The translations under genes and the position numbers were made by a program. The notes under the pieces are model-generated. The model was not told the origin of the DNA, made no database searches, and was given only the letters and a program-made list of their open reading frames with translations. Shown here piece after piece: positions 16,710 through 26,187 of a DNA stretch of 64,000 nucleotides; the first letter of the stretch is position 1; each line of letters begins with the position of its first letter. Source of the DNA: Cytophagales bacterium (GTDB lineage Bacteria > Bacteroidota > Bacteroidia > Cytophagales > Cyclobacteriaceae); assembly GCA_020403045.1 (NCBI GenBank), contig JADBYK010000033.1, positions 1-64,000 of the forward strand, in the 5' to 3' direction.

Positions 16710-17606
16710 TTAGCACTTGGGTCTCTTACTGATCCCCTCTCGAATAATTTTTAAGATCCTTTCCCTTTCTTCTCCGACCAAGGTGAGCCGAGGTTTACGA
16801 ACATGTTCTGAACCAATGCCGGTTTCCTGCTCTGCCAGCTTAATGTATTGGACTAACTTCGGATGAATATCTAATTCAAGCAATGGAAGAAACCATCGGT
16901 AGATTTCCAAAGCATCCGCGATCTTATTGGTCTTTGTCAATTTGTAAACCGCCACCGTTTCTTTTGGGAACGCGCAAACAAGACCAGCTACCCAACCATG
17001 TGCCCCAAGGATTAATTCCTCCATGGCAATAGTATCCACACCGCACAAAATTTTAAATCGGTCACCAAAACGATTGATCATTCGCGTGACGTTGGATACG
17101 TCACGAGTTGATTCTTTAACAGCTTGTATGTTTTTATTCTCTACCAACTCAGCAAACATATCTAACGTAACCTCAATCTTATAATCGACCGGGTTATTGT
17201 AAATCATGATGGGCAGACTCGTTGAATTAGCAACATCCTTAAAATACTGAACGGTTTCGCGATGATCAGATTTATAACGCATGGGAGGAAGCATCATCAA
17301 TCCTTTGGCCCCACACTTCTCAGATTCATTGGCAAGCTTAATTGCTTCCCGCGTGCTACCTTCCGCTATGTTCATGATCACAGGCACTTTACCGGCTACC
17401 TTATCGACCGCAAATCGAAGCAGCTCAAATTTCTCTTCATTACTCAATACACTGGATTCTCCTAATGTGCCTCCGAGGATAATGCCATCGACACCGGCAT
17501 CGAGTTGAGCATGGAGATTCTTTTCAAAAAGTGGCAGATCTAGCTTGTCATCTACGGTAAACTTCGTGGTGAGTGCGGGGAAAACGCCTTGCCAATTCAA
17601 GCCCAT
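16710..17606 (-). CDS. lhpC: DapA-family lyase, probably 1-pyrroline-4-hydroxy-2-carboxylate deaminase
   Basis: A 298-residue DHDPS/NAL-superfamily TIM-barrel enzyme. It shows GGTLGESSVLSNEEK near residue 45, the YNNPVDYKI motif near residue 136, and the Schiff-base lysine in AVKESTRDVSN near residue 164. As the first gene of the minus-strand hydroxyproline cluster it is inferred to deaminate and dehydrate 1-pyrroline-4-hydroxy-2-carboxylate to alpha-ketoglutarate semialdehyde. Without context it could be called a generic dihydrodipicolinate synthase, but the neighbours and the absence of lysine-pathway genes favour the catabolic role. No transporter or regulator for hydroxyproline is seen alongside. 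Confidence 0.87.
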   Translation of the reverse strand: MGLNWQGVFPALTTKFTVDDKLDLPLFEKNLHAQLDAGVDGIILGGTLGESSVLSNEEKFELLRFAVDKVAGKVPVIMNIAEGSTREAIKLANESEKCGAKGLMMLPPMRYKSDHRETVQYFKDVANSTSLPIMIYNNPVDYKIEVTLDMFAELVENKNIQAVKESTRDVSNVTRMINRFGDRFKILCGVDTIAMEELILGAHGWVAGLVCAFPKETVAVYKLTKTNKIADALEIYRWFLPLLELDIHPKLVQYIKLAEQETGIGSEHVRKPRLTLVGEERERILKIIREGISKRPKC

Positions 17607-17670
17607 ATGTGTCGTTTTAGTTTAGACAAATATAGAAAGCTTGTGGATATCTTGGTTGATCAAGGAAAAA

Positions 17671-18921
17671 TCAAACTGCCCTCTTCAATTCAAAAATAGT
17701 AATCTCCGGAGGCATCCCTACTCTGCCTGGATACCCTAAATACCCAAACCCCCGATTGACATACAAGTACTGACTATCTTCTTGATAGAGTCCTCCCCAT
17801 TGCTTGTAAACGTGCTGGACAGGCGTCCAGGTGAAATCGCCAATGTTTACACCAAACTGAGCGCCATGTGTATGCCCGGCAAACATCATATCAATATCTT
17901 TGTAAGTAGGTCTCACCTGAGCATCCCAATGGGTAGGATCATGTGACAATAAAAATTTAACAGCTGCCTCTTCTGTTCCAAGATATGCTTTATCCAATAG
18001 GCCGTGTTTTGAAAACCGTGTTCCCCAATTTTCGATACCCAAAATCGCCAGCTTTTCACCGCCTTGCACTAAAAATCGATTTTCGTTGAGTAATAAGTCG
18101 AAGCCCAATTCTTTATGGGCAGTAACTAAGTCTTTAAAATTCTGCTGCTTTGCTTCTTTGCTAGCCCAACTCTTATAATCACCGTAGTCATGATTGCCTG
18201 TAATTGAAAATACACCCAGTGGTGCACGAAGTTTATTAAACACATCCATGTATTCTTTCACCTCACTCGATTCATTGTTTACCAAGTCTCCAGTAAAAAA
18301 TATAGCGTCAGGCTTTTCCTTGAGTATCATCTCTACTCCGCCTTTCACAGCCGTCTTGTTCCAAAAACTACCGGAATGGATATCAGATAATTGTGCAATC
18401 TTAATTCCATCAAATGCTTTTGGAAGGTTCGGAAGTTTAATTGCCACCTTGCGTATTCGGTAATCATGTGCCCCTGAAATGATGCCGTAGGCAAATGCAC
18501 CTAATGGAACCGAAGCAGCAATCAAGGCTGTCTTTGACAAAAATTCAGACCTTGTGATTACTTCTCCTGCACTGGTGCCCGAAGAACCTTTTTGAAATAG
18601 CGAAATTATCCACCGTACTCCACGCTGAAGATCATCAATAAATAAAAACAGTATACCTACTATCTTGGAAAAATAGGTAGCTACTATGCCCGTAATAATC
18701 CAGTTGCGAAAACTAGAACTGTATCGGTAAGGATCATCAAACGTCCACCAAAACAAAGCCAGGATGGATAGAACGGTCGGAATCCAAAAACCATACCGGA
18801 TAACTGACTTCCACAGCGGAGACCATCCTTTACTCGCCACCAATACTCCTTGAAAGAAGTAAAAGTCAATCGTCAGGAAGATGAGGATGAAAATGAAAAT
18901 TGTCATAAATCGATTGATCAT
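17671..18921 (-). CDS. Membrane-anchored metallophosphoesterase (YkuE/YaeI-like)
   Basis: A 416-residue protein. The N-terminal 100 residues contain three hydrophobic segments (MTIFIFILIFLTIDFYFF, IPTVLSILALFWW and a third near residue 85). After a linker with another short hydrophobic stretch (LIAASVPLGAFAYG) comes a calcineurin-like domain with all metal motifs: LSDIHSG, FTGDLVNN, TGNHDYGD, LLSHDP and GHTHGAQFG. Related proteins hydrolyse phosphodiesters or phospholipid-linked phosphates. The substrate here is unknown. It lies 64 bp downstream of the RND pump gene and may be the distal gene of that transcript. Confidence 0.88.
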   Translation of the reverse strand: MINRFMTIFIFILIFLTIDFYFFQGVLVASKGWSPLWKSVIRYGFWIPTVLSILALFWWTFDDPYRYSSSFRNWIITGIVATYFSKIVGILFLFIDDLQRGVRWIISLFQKGSSGTSAGEVITRSEFLSKTALIAASVPLGAFAYGIISGAHDYRIRKVAIKLPNLPKAFDGIKIAQLSDIHSGSFWNKTAVKGGVEMILKEKPDAIFFTGDLVNNESSEVKEYMDVFNKLRAPLGVFSITGNHDYGDYKSWASKEAKQQNFKDLVTAHKELGFDLLLNENRFLVQGGEKLAILGIENWGTRFSKHGLLDKAYLGTEEAAVKFLLSHDPTHWDAQVRPTYKDIDMMFAGHTHGAQFGVNIGDFTWTPVQHVYKQWGGLYQEDSQYLYVNRGFGYLGYPGRVGMPPEITIFELKRAV

Positions 18922-18984
18922 AAAGCAAAAAGCATCTTACAACTAAGTCGCAAGATGCCTTTAATATATTTTAAATAATCGTCA

Positions 18985-21900
18985 CTAGTGTAACTCCGCT
19001 GGCGCTGTTTCACTAAGAACTTCCACCATATTCTTTTTAAATAGCTTCATTTTCAACTTGGCAACCAACAAGTACATGACCGGCACCAAGAATAAGGTCA
19101 AAAATGTACCGAAGATCAAACCGAAAATCATTGTCCATGACAGCGGCCCCCAGAAGGCAACGTTATCGCCACCAAAATAAATATGTGGATTAAATTCGGT
19201 GAACAAGGTTACAAAGTCGATGTTCAATCCAACGGCCAACGGAATCAATCCGAGTGTAGCCGCCATGGCAGTCAACAACACGGGTGTCATACGTGTCTTC
19301 GCTGCTTCAGCAATTGCCTCGCGCAGTTCCATGCCTTGCGCTACCAGCAAATCGGTAAACTCCACCAACAAAATACCATTGCGTACCACAATTCCCGCCA
19401 AGGCCATAACGCCCACACCCGACATCACAATGGAGATTTCCATTTTAAAGAGCGAAAAGCCAATTAGCACACCAATGATACTGAACAGAATTTCTGCCAT
19501 GATGATGATAGGCTTACTGGTTGAATTAAACTGAGTTACTAATATCATAAAGATTAATCCGAAGGCTAGCACAAAAGCGACAACCAAGAAGGAGGAAGTC
19601 TCTGCTTGATCTTCTTGAGCACCTGTCATTTTAATAGTAACTCCTTCTGGGGATGGAAATCCAGAAAGTTTATCAGTAATATCGGCCACAACATTATTGT
19701 CATTATAACCACCCAAAACATTTGAAGAAAGTGTTATCACGCGTTTTTGGTTAATCCTACGAATACCTGCATAACTATTAGAGTATTCTGTTTTCGCCAC
19801 GGCCGAAATCGGGACTTGGCGGACTTGACCTCCCATGCTCATATCACGATAGGTTAAAGGCAAATTCATCAAGGTATTGATATCATTTCTATATTTTTCA
19901 TCAACGCGCAAGGTGATTTCGTAATCATCATTCTCATCTCGGAATTTTGAAACTTCACGACCGTTGATGGCAATATTTAATGCCTGCCCAATCTGCCCAG
20001 TAGAAATACCTTCACGGTTTGCTTTCTCACGATCAATAACTACCAAAATCTCAGGTTTATCACTTTGGAAATCTGACTTCAACTCTTCTACACCGGGCAC
20101 TTGAAGCGAATCTAGGTAGCGCTGTAGGTGATCGGCAGTCGAAACGAGTACACCAAAATCTTCAGAGGCAATTTCAATGTTAATTGGTTTGCCTGTAGGT
20201 GGCCCGTTAGCTTCCTGATTGACAGAAATTTCAGCACCTTTAACTCCCTTTACTGCTTCCCTTATCCTATTTAAGTATTCTTTGGTCGATTGACTATTGC
20301 GCTTAGAAAACTTAACAAAGGCAACGGAAACTTTACCCAAATGTGGCTGTGGTTGGGTACCAGAAAATGGATCTTCAGAAGCACCGACTGCCACATTTGT
20401 AATAATTGACTCAACTAAAGGATTGTCTTTACCAACGACTCCAACTACTTTTTTCTCCACAATTGCAGTTACAGAGTCTGTTATCTTTTGATCGGTACCA
20501 ATTGGCATTGTCACATATGCGAATATGAAGTTTGGATCACCTTGAGGGAAGAATACAACAGGTGGGTTCCTCCATATGGTAAATGCAATTGAGAGCCCAA
20601 ATAAAACTATAACGCTTACCACAACCCAAATAGGGCGATAGGCAATTAAAAATCTAGCGATAATCTTTTTATAGCCTTCTTGAACGCCAGGCCAAAAATC
20701 TGTTTGAAAGTGGGAGATAACCCGCACCAAATAAAAATGATACAACGCATAAATACCAAACATAAAGATGGTGAAGTTGCCCATGCCATACCAACCTACT
20801 AAATAGCTCATCAGCGCTAAAGAACCCATGACGATGGCCGTCACTTTAAACCCACGGGTGATCTTGCTCTTGTTTTCATGATCGTGATTGTGCTCGGTCA
20901 TAAAATCTGCAGCAAACACCGGATTGATGATATACGCCACCAACAACGAAGCCAACAAAGCTACAATCAAAGTAATGGGCAAGTACACCATAAACTTACC
21001 AATAACACCCGGCCAAAACGCTAATGGAATAAAGGGGGCTAACACCACCAATGTACCCGACAATACTGGCAAGAAGACTTCACCCGCAGCAATTTTAGCT
21101 GCTTTGCGGATCGGCACCTTTCCATTATCAAAAACACGGTGCGTGTTTTCAATCACCACAATGGCATCGTCCACTACAATTCCTAAAGCTAATAAGAATG
21201 AGAATAATGTCATTAAGTTAAAGGTGTAGCCTAAAGCTGGGAAAACTAAAAATGCTATAAAGCTTGAAATGGGAACCGACATGGCAACGAAGAAAGCATT
21301 GGTGGCGCCCATGAAGAACATTAAAATAATAACCACTAACACGAAACCAATAATGATAGTGTTAATCAAGTCATGCAGCGTAGTACGCGTGTTCTCCGAT
21401 TGGTCGGCCGTGATGGTAATATCAGTTCCTGGAGGAAGTATGTTTGCTTTGAAATCGTTTACCACCTCGTTGATTTGATCGGAGGCAATCACCAAGTTCT
21501 CGCCACTTCTTTTGATCACATTGAGTGTGATCACATTTTTACCATCCAAACGCGCGTAGCTTTCTTGCTCTTTGTGAGAGTCTATCACTTGGGCAATATC
21601 TTTCAAATAGATCTTGCCTCCTTTGGTTGACCCGATGATCGTGTTCGCAATCTCATCTGCAGAATTGTATTCACCGTTCACCGTCAATGAACGCTTCATG
21701 CCACCAACGGACAATTGACCGCCTGGTATGACAACGTTTTCGGATCCGATTGCTTGCTGCACATCATCTAAGCTCAACCCTGCGCCTGCTAGCTTGAACA
21801 TGTCAATGTTTATCTGAATTTCACGTGTAAGAGCACCTACAATTTCTACTTTCCGTATTTGCTTGATGCCTTCAATAGCATCCTGTAGCTGCTCAGCATA

Positions 21901-22386
21901 TTTCTTTAGCGTAGTCAAATCGTAATCGCCAGAGAGGTTGATATTCATGATGGGTTGAGCGGAGAGGTCAATGTCGATTACTTGTGGATCCTCTTTCAAA
22001 TCGGTAGGAAGCTTAGACTTGGCACGATCTACAGCATCCTTCACATCTGTCTTAGCTTTATCTACATTCACATCTGTTTGAAACTCGATGATGATACTGG
22101 ACACGCTCTGCACCGAACTGCTCTTTATTTTTTTCACCCCAGCAATTGCCTTGCATTCCTTCTCTATTTCTTTGGTGATCAAATTTTCCATATCGGAAGG
22201 AGACGCCCCCACGTATACCGTTGTCACAATAATTTGAGGAAAAACTACTTCCGGAAAATTCTCTTTTGGTAAACTCACGTAAGTGAACATACCCGCCAAG
22301 CAGATGATCACCGTAGCTACGTAGATACTTACCTTATTATCAATCGCCCAACTGGTGGGTCCAAATTCTTTTTCAGTGTCTTTCAT
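18985..22386 (-). CDS. RND efflux permease (AcrB-like, pump 1)
   Basis: A 1133-residue inner-membrane antiporter with the RND layout: TM1 (VSIYVATVIICLAGMFTYV), a large periplasmic domain, a TM2-6 block, a second periplasmic domain and a TM8-12 block. The paired proton-relay aspartates are present in GIVVDDAIVVIEN. The TM10 lysine of AcrB (K940) is replaced by arginine in GIVVRNGILLVEF. An extra segment with His/Asp-rich EHNHDHENK and two added hydrophobic helices (about 500-560) makes it longer than the usual 1040. It is last of the TetR-OMF-MFP-RND operon. The substrate is probably a drug or lipid; a metal is possible given the HNHDH motif. Confidence 0.92.
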   Translation of the reverse strand: MKDTEKEFGPTSWAIDNKVSIYVATVIICLAGMFTYVSLPKENFPEVVFPQIIVTTVYVGASPSDMENLITKEIEKECKAIAGVKKIKSSSVQSVSSIIIEFQTDVNVDKAKTDVKDAVDRAKSKLPTDLKEDPQVIDIDLSAQPIMNINLSGDYDLTTLKKYAEQLQDAIEGIKQIRKVEIVGALTREIQINIDMFKLAGAGLSLDDVQQAIGSENVVIPGGQLSVGGMKRSLTVNGEYNSADEIANTIIGSTKGGKIYLKDIAQVIDSHKEQESYARLDGKNVITLNVIKRSGENLVIASDQINEVVNDFKANILPPGTDITITADQSENTRTTLHDLINTIIIGFVLVVIILMFFMGATNAFFVAMSVPISSFIAFLVFPALGYTFNLMTLFSFLLALGIVVDDAIVVIENTHRVFDNGKVPIRKAAKIAAGEVFLPVLSGTLVVLAPFIPLAFWPGVIGKFMVYLPITLIVALLASLLVAYIINPVFAADFMTEHNHDHENKSKITRGFKVTAIVMGSLALMSYLVGWYGMGNFTIFMFGIYALYHFYLVRVISHFQTDFWPGVQEGYKKIIARFLIAYRPIWVVVSVIVLFGLSIAFTIWRNPPVVFFPQGDPNFIFAYVTMPIGTDQKITDSVTAIVEKKVVGVVGKDNPLVESIITNVAVGASEDPFSGTQPQPHLGKVSVAFVKFSKRNSQSTKEYLNRIREAVKGVKGAEISVNQEANGPPTGKPINIEIASEDFGVLVSTADHLQRYLDSLQVPGVEELKSDFQSDKPEILVVIDREKANREGISTGQIGQALNIAINGREVSKFRDENDDYEITLRVDEKYRNDINTLMNLPLTYRDMSMGGQVRQVPISAVAKTEYSNSYAGIRRINQKRVITLSSNVLGGYNDNNVVADITDKLSGFPSPEGVTIKMTGAQEDQAETSSFLVVAFVLAFGLIFMILVTQFNSTSKPIIIMAEILFSIIGVLIGFSLFKMEISIVMSGVGVMALAGIVVRNGILLVEFTDLLVAQGMELREAIAEAAKTRMTPVLLTAMAATLGLIPLAVGLNIDFVTLFTEFNPHIYFGGDNVAFWGPLSWTMIFGLIFGTFLTLFLVPVMYLLVAKLKMKLFKKNMVEVLSETAPAELH

Positions 22387-22477
22387 ATATGCTAGTAGTT
22401 AGAAGTTAGAATGCAGAAGTCAGAATGCTCCATCAGAAAATTCTACATTCTGACTACTGACTTCTATTTTCCTTTTA
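22387..22477. repeat. Intergenic inverted repeat between MFP and RND genes
   Basis: AGTCAGAATG near 22409 is mirrored by CATTCTGACT near 22449, within reiterated AGTTAGAAGTTAGAATGCAGAAG units. It sits inside an operon, so it could form an mRNA hairpin that tunes expression of the downstream permease. Confidence 0.5.
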
Positions 22478-23605
22478 TTAAATCTTAATCAATTCACCTT
22501 CGTTCAACCCCTGATAACCAACCGTGATAACTTTGTCGCCTTTTTTCAACGTGTTTACATGCGCCAGATTCCCATAGACACCGATTACCGTTACAATATT
22601 CTTTTTTGCCACTAGTTTCCCATCTACTGTTTCAGCTGTGTAAACCACTTTCTGGCCATTGATATCTTGTACGACATTGACAGGCACAACGATAGCTGCT
22701 GGTTCAGAATGAAAAATGAGTTTTAACTCACCGGACATGTTGGGGCGAAAATCGCTATTGCTTGTCAACGCAATTTCTACAGGAAATGTGCGCGAAAGCT
22801 GATTGATTGCCTTTCCAACAAAAGTAACTTGGCCACCGACTGACTTATTCAAATCACTAAACGCAATCTGCACTTTGTTACCTTTCTTCACATCGGTGAC
22901 ATAGGCTTCTGAAACATTCGCAATAAATTTCAATCGATCGCTGCTTACCACTCGAAAAGCAGGAGCACCAGGGGCGGCATTTTGCCCAATCTTCACATCA
23001 ACAGCATCAACCGATCCGCTTATAGGAGATTTAATAAGAGCCATATCCAACTGCTCCTTCATAGTTGCCAACCTACGCTCCAAACTCTCTTTGTTATTCT
23101 TTGCTTGGAGGTATTGAACTTCCGTTCCAATTTTTTGATCCCAAAGATTTTTTTGACGATTATAAATGGTGGTAGCTAAATCCAAACCCGATTTTACCTC
23201 TTCCATTCCACGCATGGTGAGTGAGTTGTCAATTTGCGCAAGTGTCTGTCCTTTCGAAACAACATCTCCTTCGCGAACAAAAACTTGGGTAATGACGCCC
23301 ATCGTTTTGGCACTGACTAAAATATTATCCACCGCTTCGATGGCTCCCTGAGTCTTGATGTAGTGATCAAAGGGACGTGGTGTCAATTCAATAACTCCAA
23401 CTTCTTTGGAGCGCCTTGTTCCGGATGCTGGGGCTTTTGTATCTACTCCTTTTTCCAATTCACTAATCTGCGTGGCTAATGCAGCCTGCTGTGCCTTTAA
23501 GTCTTTCAACTGTGTTTCTTTGTCTTTTGAAGATCCGTTGCAAGCAGCAACTACAATAGCTATCACAAGTAGGGCTAACAGTTTTGAGTATAATTTTGAT
23601 TTCAT
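22478..23605 (-). CDS. RND periplasmic adaptor (membrane fusion protein, pump 1)
   Basis: A 375-residue HlyD/AcrA-type adaptor bridging permease and outer-membrane channel. It has a lipoprotein signal (VVAAC, Cys22), then a heptad coiled coil KDLKAQQAALATQISELEKG close to the N-terminus. The lipoyl halves show VREGDVVSKGQTLAQIDNS and IKSPISGSVDAVDVKIGQ, flanking the helical hairpin. The C-terminal part holds the beta-barrel and membrane-proximal domains (VVPVNVVQDINGQKVVYT). The position between OMF and RND genes, all co-directional, fixes the role. Confidence 0.92.
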   Translation of the reverse strand: MKSKLYSKLLALLVIAIVVAACNGSSKDKETQLKDLKAQQAALATQISELEKGVDTKAPASGTRRSKEVGVIELTPRPFDHYIKTQGAIEAVDNILVSAKTMGVITQVFVREGDVVSKGQTLAQIDNSLTMRGMEEVKSGLDLATTIYNRQKNLWDQKIGTEVQYLQAKNNKESLERRLATMKEQLDMALIKSPISGSVDAVDVKIGQNAAPGAPAFRVVSSDRLKFIANVSEAYVTDVKKGNKVQIAFSDLNKSVGGQVTFVGKAINQLSRTFPVEIALTSNSDFRPNMSGELKLIFHSEPAAIVVPVNVVQDINGQKVVYTAETVDGKLVAKKNIVTVIGVYGNLAHVNTLKKGDKVITVGYQGLNEGELIKI

Positions 23606-23624
23606 ATCGTTGTGTTTGTGGTTG

Positions 23625-25073
23625 TTAATTTTTTGAGGTAAGTGGAATCAATTTGCCATAGGCCTTATCCAAGTCTACTTTAGCAATCATGGCATCAAAC
23701 AATGCAGAGTAATAGTTGGTTTGGGCCTGGCGCAGACTGTTCTCCGCATCGACTACTTCCAGGTTAGAGCCAACGCCTTGTTCGTATTTTATCTTAGTAA
23801 CACGCGCCACGTTGCTTGCTAGCTCCATGTTTTCTTTCTGCGCGGTGAGGGAGATAATCGCATTTTCAAAACCAATGGCGGCTTGTTTGGTTTCTAAATC
23901 AATCGCTTGCTTTAAGGTTCTAAACCCATTATCGATTTTCTTAAGTGTCAATTTCTCTTGCTGGATTTTGTACTGCCGTTGTAATCCATTAAAAATAGGC
24001 ATGCTTAGACTAAGGCCATATTGAGAGAAATCGTACCACTTATCAGGACCTATTGCACCCTGATCTTCAATTTTGCTGTTTGTCGTGAATAGGCCCCCGA
24101 AATCGGCTGATTGAGTATTATAGCCCAAGTTTCCAAACGCAGCTACCAAAGGCAGCGCGCCAGCATACTGGTTTCGAATACTTAACTCTTGCAAACGCCT
24201 GTTGGCTTCCAATACTTTATAGTCAGCGCGTGTCTTATAATCCCAACCCTCTGTGTAAGCAACGTCATTGATCTCAACCCGCACGTCTTGTATGCTACCG
24301 ATCAATTCCAGCGGCTGATCAGTAGGGTAGTTCATTTGAAACTTCAATAACTGTATCCCAAGCTCGTTGAGATTTTCAAATTTCTCGTTTTCAGATTTCA
24401 GATTATTGTAAGCCACCTTTATGCGGTCGACATCAATGTTTTCCACAAATCCATTCTTGTTCAGTGCGGTGGTGTTTCTCAATAAGGAGTCGAGACGGGC
24501 AATACTATTCACAAAAAGCGCAGTTCTTTCTCTATTAATAAGTATCAGATAATAGGCCTTGGTTACCTGCTGAACGATTTGTTCTCTCGTTACATCTGCT
24601 GCCTTAAACGAAAGTGCCTTGTAGGCTTTCGAAGCCTTCAAACCAACAAGATAGGATCCACTAAACAATAATTGGTTGATAGAGATGGAAGCGCTACCCG
24701 AGTTCTTTAGCTGAAAAAAGTTTTGCGCAGCCACCACATCTCCCGCTTGAATGCCGGGAACAGTACTTAGATCACCTAAGAAATTGGCGCCAGAACTTGG
24801 GTTATAGGTTGTAAAAAAGCGCTGTAGCTTCGCGTTGTGAACCAACGATACACCCGCATCAATTTGCGGCAATCCTAGTCCCGTTGTCTCTTTTACCTTT
24901 GCCGATGCGATCTCTTGATCGATAATCGCATTCTGTGCGTTGACCGAATTTGTTAACGCATACTCAATACACTGCTCCAATGTAAAGGAGGTGCCGATTT
25001 GTTGTTGTGCTTGCGCCCTTGTGGATGCAATCAAAGCAATCACAACTAGTGCTAGTTTATAAAACTGATTCAT
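23625..25073 (-). CDS. TolC-family outer-membrane efflux protein (pump 1)
   Basis: A 482-residue outer-membrane channel with a cleavable signal (LIASTRAQAQ). The paired OEP repeats are visible: TLEQCIEYALTNSVNAQNA at the start, and KIKYEQGVGSNLEVVDAENSLRQAQTNYYSALFD near the C-terminus with its typical repeat helix. The start ATG at 25073 overlaps the end of the TetR gene by 17 bases, so translation is probably coupled. It is expected to form the trimeric exit duct for pump 1. Confidence 0.92.
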   Translation of the reverse strand: MNQFYKLALVVIALIASTRAQAQQQIGTSFTLEQCIEYALTNSVNAQNAIIDQEIASAKVKETTGLGLPQIDAGVSLVHNAKLQRFFTTYNPSSGANFLGDLSTVPGIQAGDVVAAQNFFQLKNSGSASISINQLLFSGSYLVGLKASKAYKALSFKAADVTREQIVQQVTKAYYLILINRERTALFVNSIARLDSLLRNTTALNKNGFVENIDVDRIKVAYNNLKSENEKFENLNELGIQLLKFQMNYPTDQPLELIGSIQDVRVEINDVAYTEGWDYKTRADYKVLEANRRLQELSIRNQYAGALPLVAAFGNLGYNTQSADFGGLFTTNSKIEDQGAIGPDKWYDFSQYGLSLSMPIFNGLQRQYKIQQEKLTLKKIDNGFRTLKQAIDLETKQAAIGFENAIISLTAQKENMELASNVARVTKIKYEQGVGSNLEVVDAENSLRQAQTNYYSALFDAMIAKVDLDKAYGKLIPLTSKN

Positions 25074-25710
25074 TCTTATAGTTGGTTATGGGTGTTGTGG
25101 TATTCTCTTTGTATTTCTGGTATAGTTTTCTTCCCTTGTCGGTACAGAGGCCGTAAACGAAGTGATCGAAAAACTGTGACTGCACTTCGACTAGATTGTA
25201 TTTTTCTTTTGGGAAATGTTGTTCGTCAAAAGCCGCTTCAATAAGGACTAATCGGCTGATGGCTATGACTTCCGGATTGATTTCAGGGCGAAAGTAGCCT
25301 TCGTCAATACCTTGCTTAAGATTTCTAACGATCGAGCGCATGATGAAATCATTCTTGTGGTTGAGCCACAGCGCCCATGACTTCGGGTGAAATTTCTGTA
25401 AATCAAAAAGCAGCGATGGATTCATGTCTTCCATGTCGCAACGCAGCCGTACAGAAATTTTGTTGAGCTCATCGATGGCGTTTTCAGACGCAGCGGTGAT
25501 TTCAAGGTATTCACGTTCCTCGCGGGCCATGTGGGTTTGAGACATTACTGTCACTAACTCATCTTTGTCTGCAAAATGCTGGTAAAGGGTTTTTTTAGAA
25601 ACTGCCAATTGCCTGGCTATGTCGTCCATGGAAACACTACGGATCCCGTACTTCATAAAAAGCGCTTCCGCTCCAGCTAAAATTCTACTTTTTGTTTCCT
25701 GTTCTTCCAT
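25057..25710 (-). CDS. TetR/AcrR-family repressor of pump 1
   Basis: Transcription regulator, 217 residues from the ATG at 25710. The longer frame adds 22 residues that would overlap the operator and lacks family similarity. The N-terminal helix-turn-helix is typical (ILAGAEALFMKYGIRSVSMDDIARQLAVSKKTLYQHF). The C-terminal ligand domain is helical, with FFDHFVYGLCTDKGR near the end. It is the first gene of the efflux operon and overlaps the OMF gene, and a perfect palindrome sits just upstream. I infer autoregulated repression of the whole operon, relieved by an unknown pump substrate. Confidence 0.92.
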   Translation of the reverse strand: MEEQETKSRILAGAEALFMKYGIRSVSMDDIARQLAVSKKTLYQHFADKDELVTVMSQTHMAREEREYLEITAASENAIDELNKISVRLRCDMEDMNPSLLFDLQKFHPKSWALWLNHKNDFIMRSIVRNLKQGIDEGYFRPEINPEVIAISRLVLIEAAFDEQHFPKEKYNLVEVQSQFFDHFVYGLCTDKGRKLYQKYKENTTTPITNYKNESVL

Positions 25711-25728
25711 AATCGGGCGCGAAACTAA

Positions 25729-25756
25729 GGAAACTTTTGATATTACAAAAGTTTCC
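25729..25756. promoter_or_regulatory. Candidate TetR operator with overlapping promoter
   Basis: Perfect inverted repeat of 11-bp arms (GGAAACTTTTG and its complement) with a 6-base spacer ATATTA, ending 19 bases upstream of the tetR start. On the minus strand a TTTG within it is followed 18 bases later by TAGTTTCG (one mismatch to TANNTTTG). A bound repressor would therefore block the promoter. The size and place fit a TetR dimer site. Confidence 0.75.
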
Positions 25757-25836
25757 TCGGTTTCCGTCAACGCCATTTGCAGCTCAGGGTTGCGCTTTTA
25801 AGTACTTTTTTTTAAGGCTTTTTTAAATTAAAGGCA

Positions 25837-26187
25837 TCAATCGATTGAAATGCCTGCATTACCGGCTGAGCTTCCGGATCTAGGTGAGCACCACTTGTCT
25901 TTCATCTTTGCTTTGAAACGTTCACGCTCTTCGGGCGTCATTCCTTGCCATTTTTGCTTCCAGTAACCTCTCCATTGGCCGTTGTGGCGATGTCCACCCT
26001 TGCCAAAACCCGAGAACAAAATTTTGCTTAAAACCAGCAAACCTAGGGTCTGCCAAAAGTTGATTATCGGTCCTTGAAACAATTCCGGTACCAACCAATT
26101 CCATAAATACATCGTGCCAAGTGTAAACGCAGAAACCGCCAACACTCCCAACACCACCATTCCTCCAATCCACAATACCTTTTTCAT
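25837..26187 (-). CDS. Small membrane protein downstream of the ECF sigma factor
   Basis: A 116-residue protein with two hydrophobic stretches (residues 5-30 and 42-60) and a basic His/Trp/Lys-rich cytoplasmic-type tail. The tail includes GHRHNGQWRGYWKQKWQG followed by MTPEERERFKAKMKDKW, a charged helix resembling those of heavy-metal-sensing or CpxP-like proteins. It lies downstream of the sigma-factor gene on the same strand, separated by a repeat-filled spacer. Small membrane proteins in this position often tether or modulate the sigma factor, but that is an inference here. Not a recognised anti-sigma family. Confidence 0.75.
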   Translation of the reverse strand: MKKVLWIGGMVVLGVLAVSAFTLGTMYLWNWLVPELFQGPIINFWQTLGLLVLSKILFSGFGKGGHRHNGQWRGYWKQKWQGMTPEERERFKAKMKDKWCSPRSGSSAGNAGISID

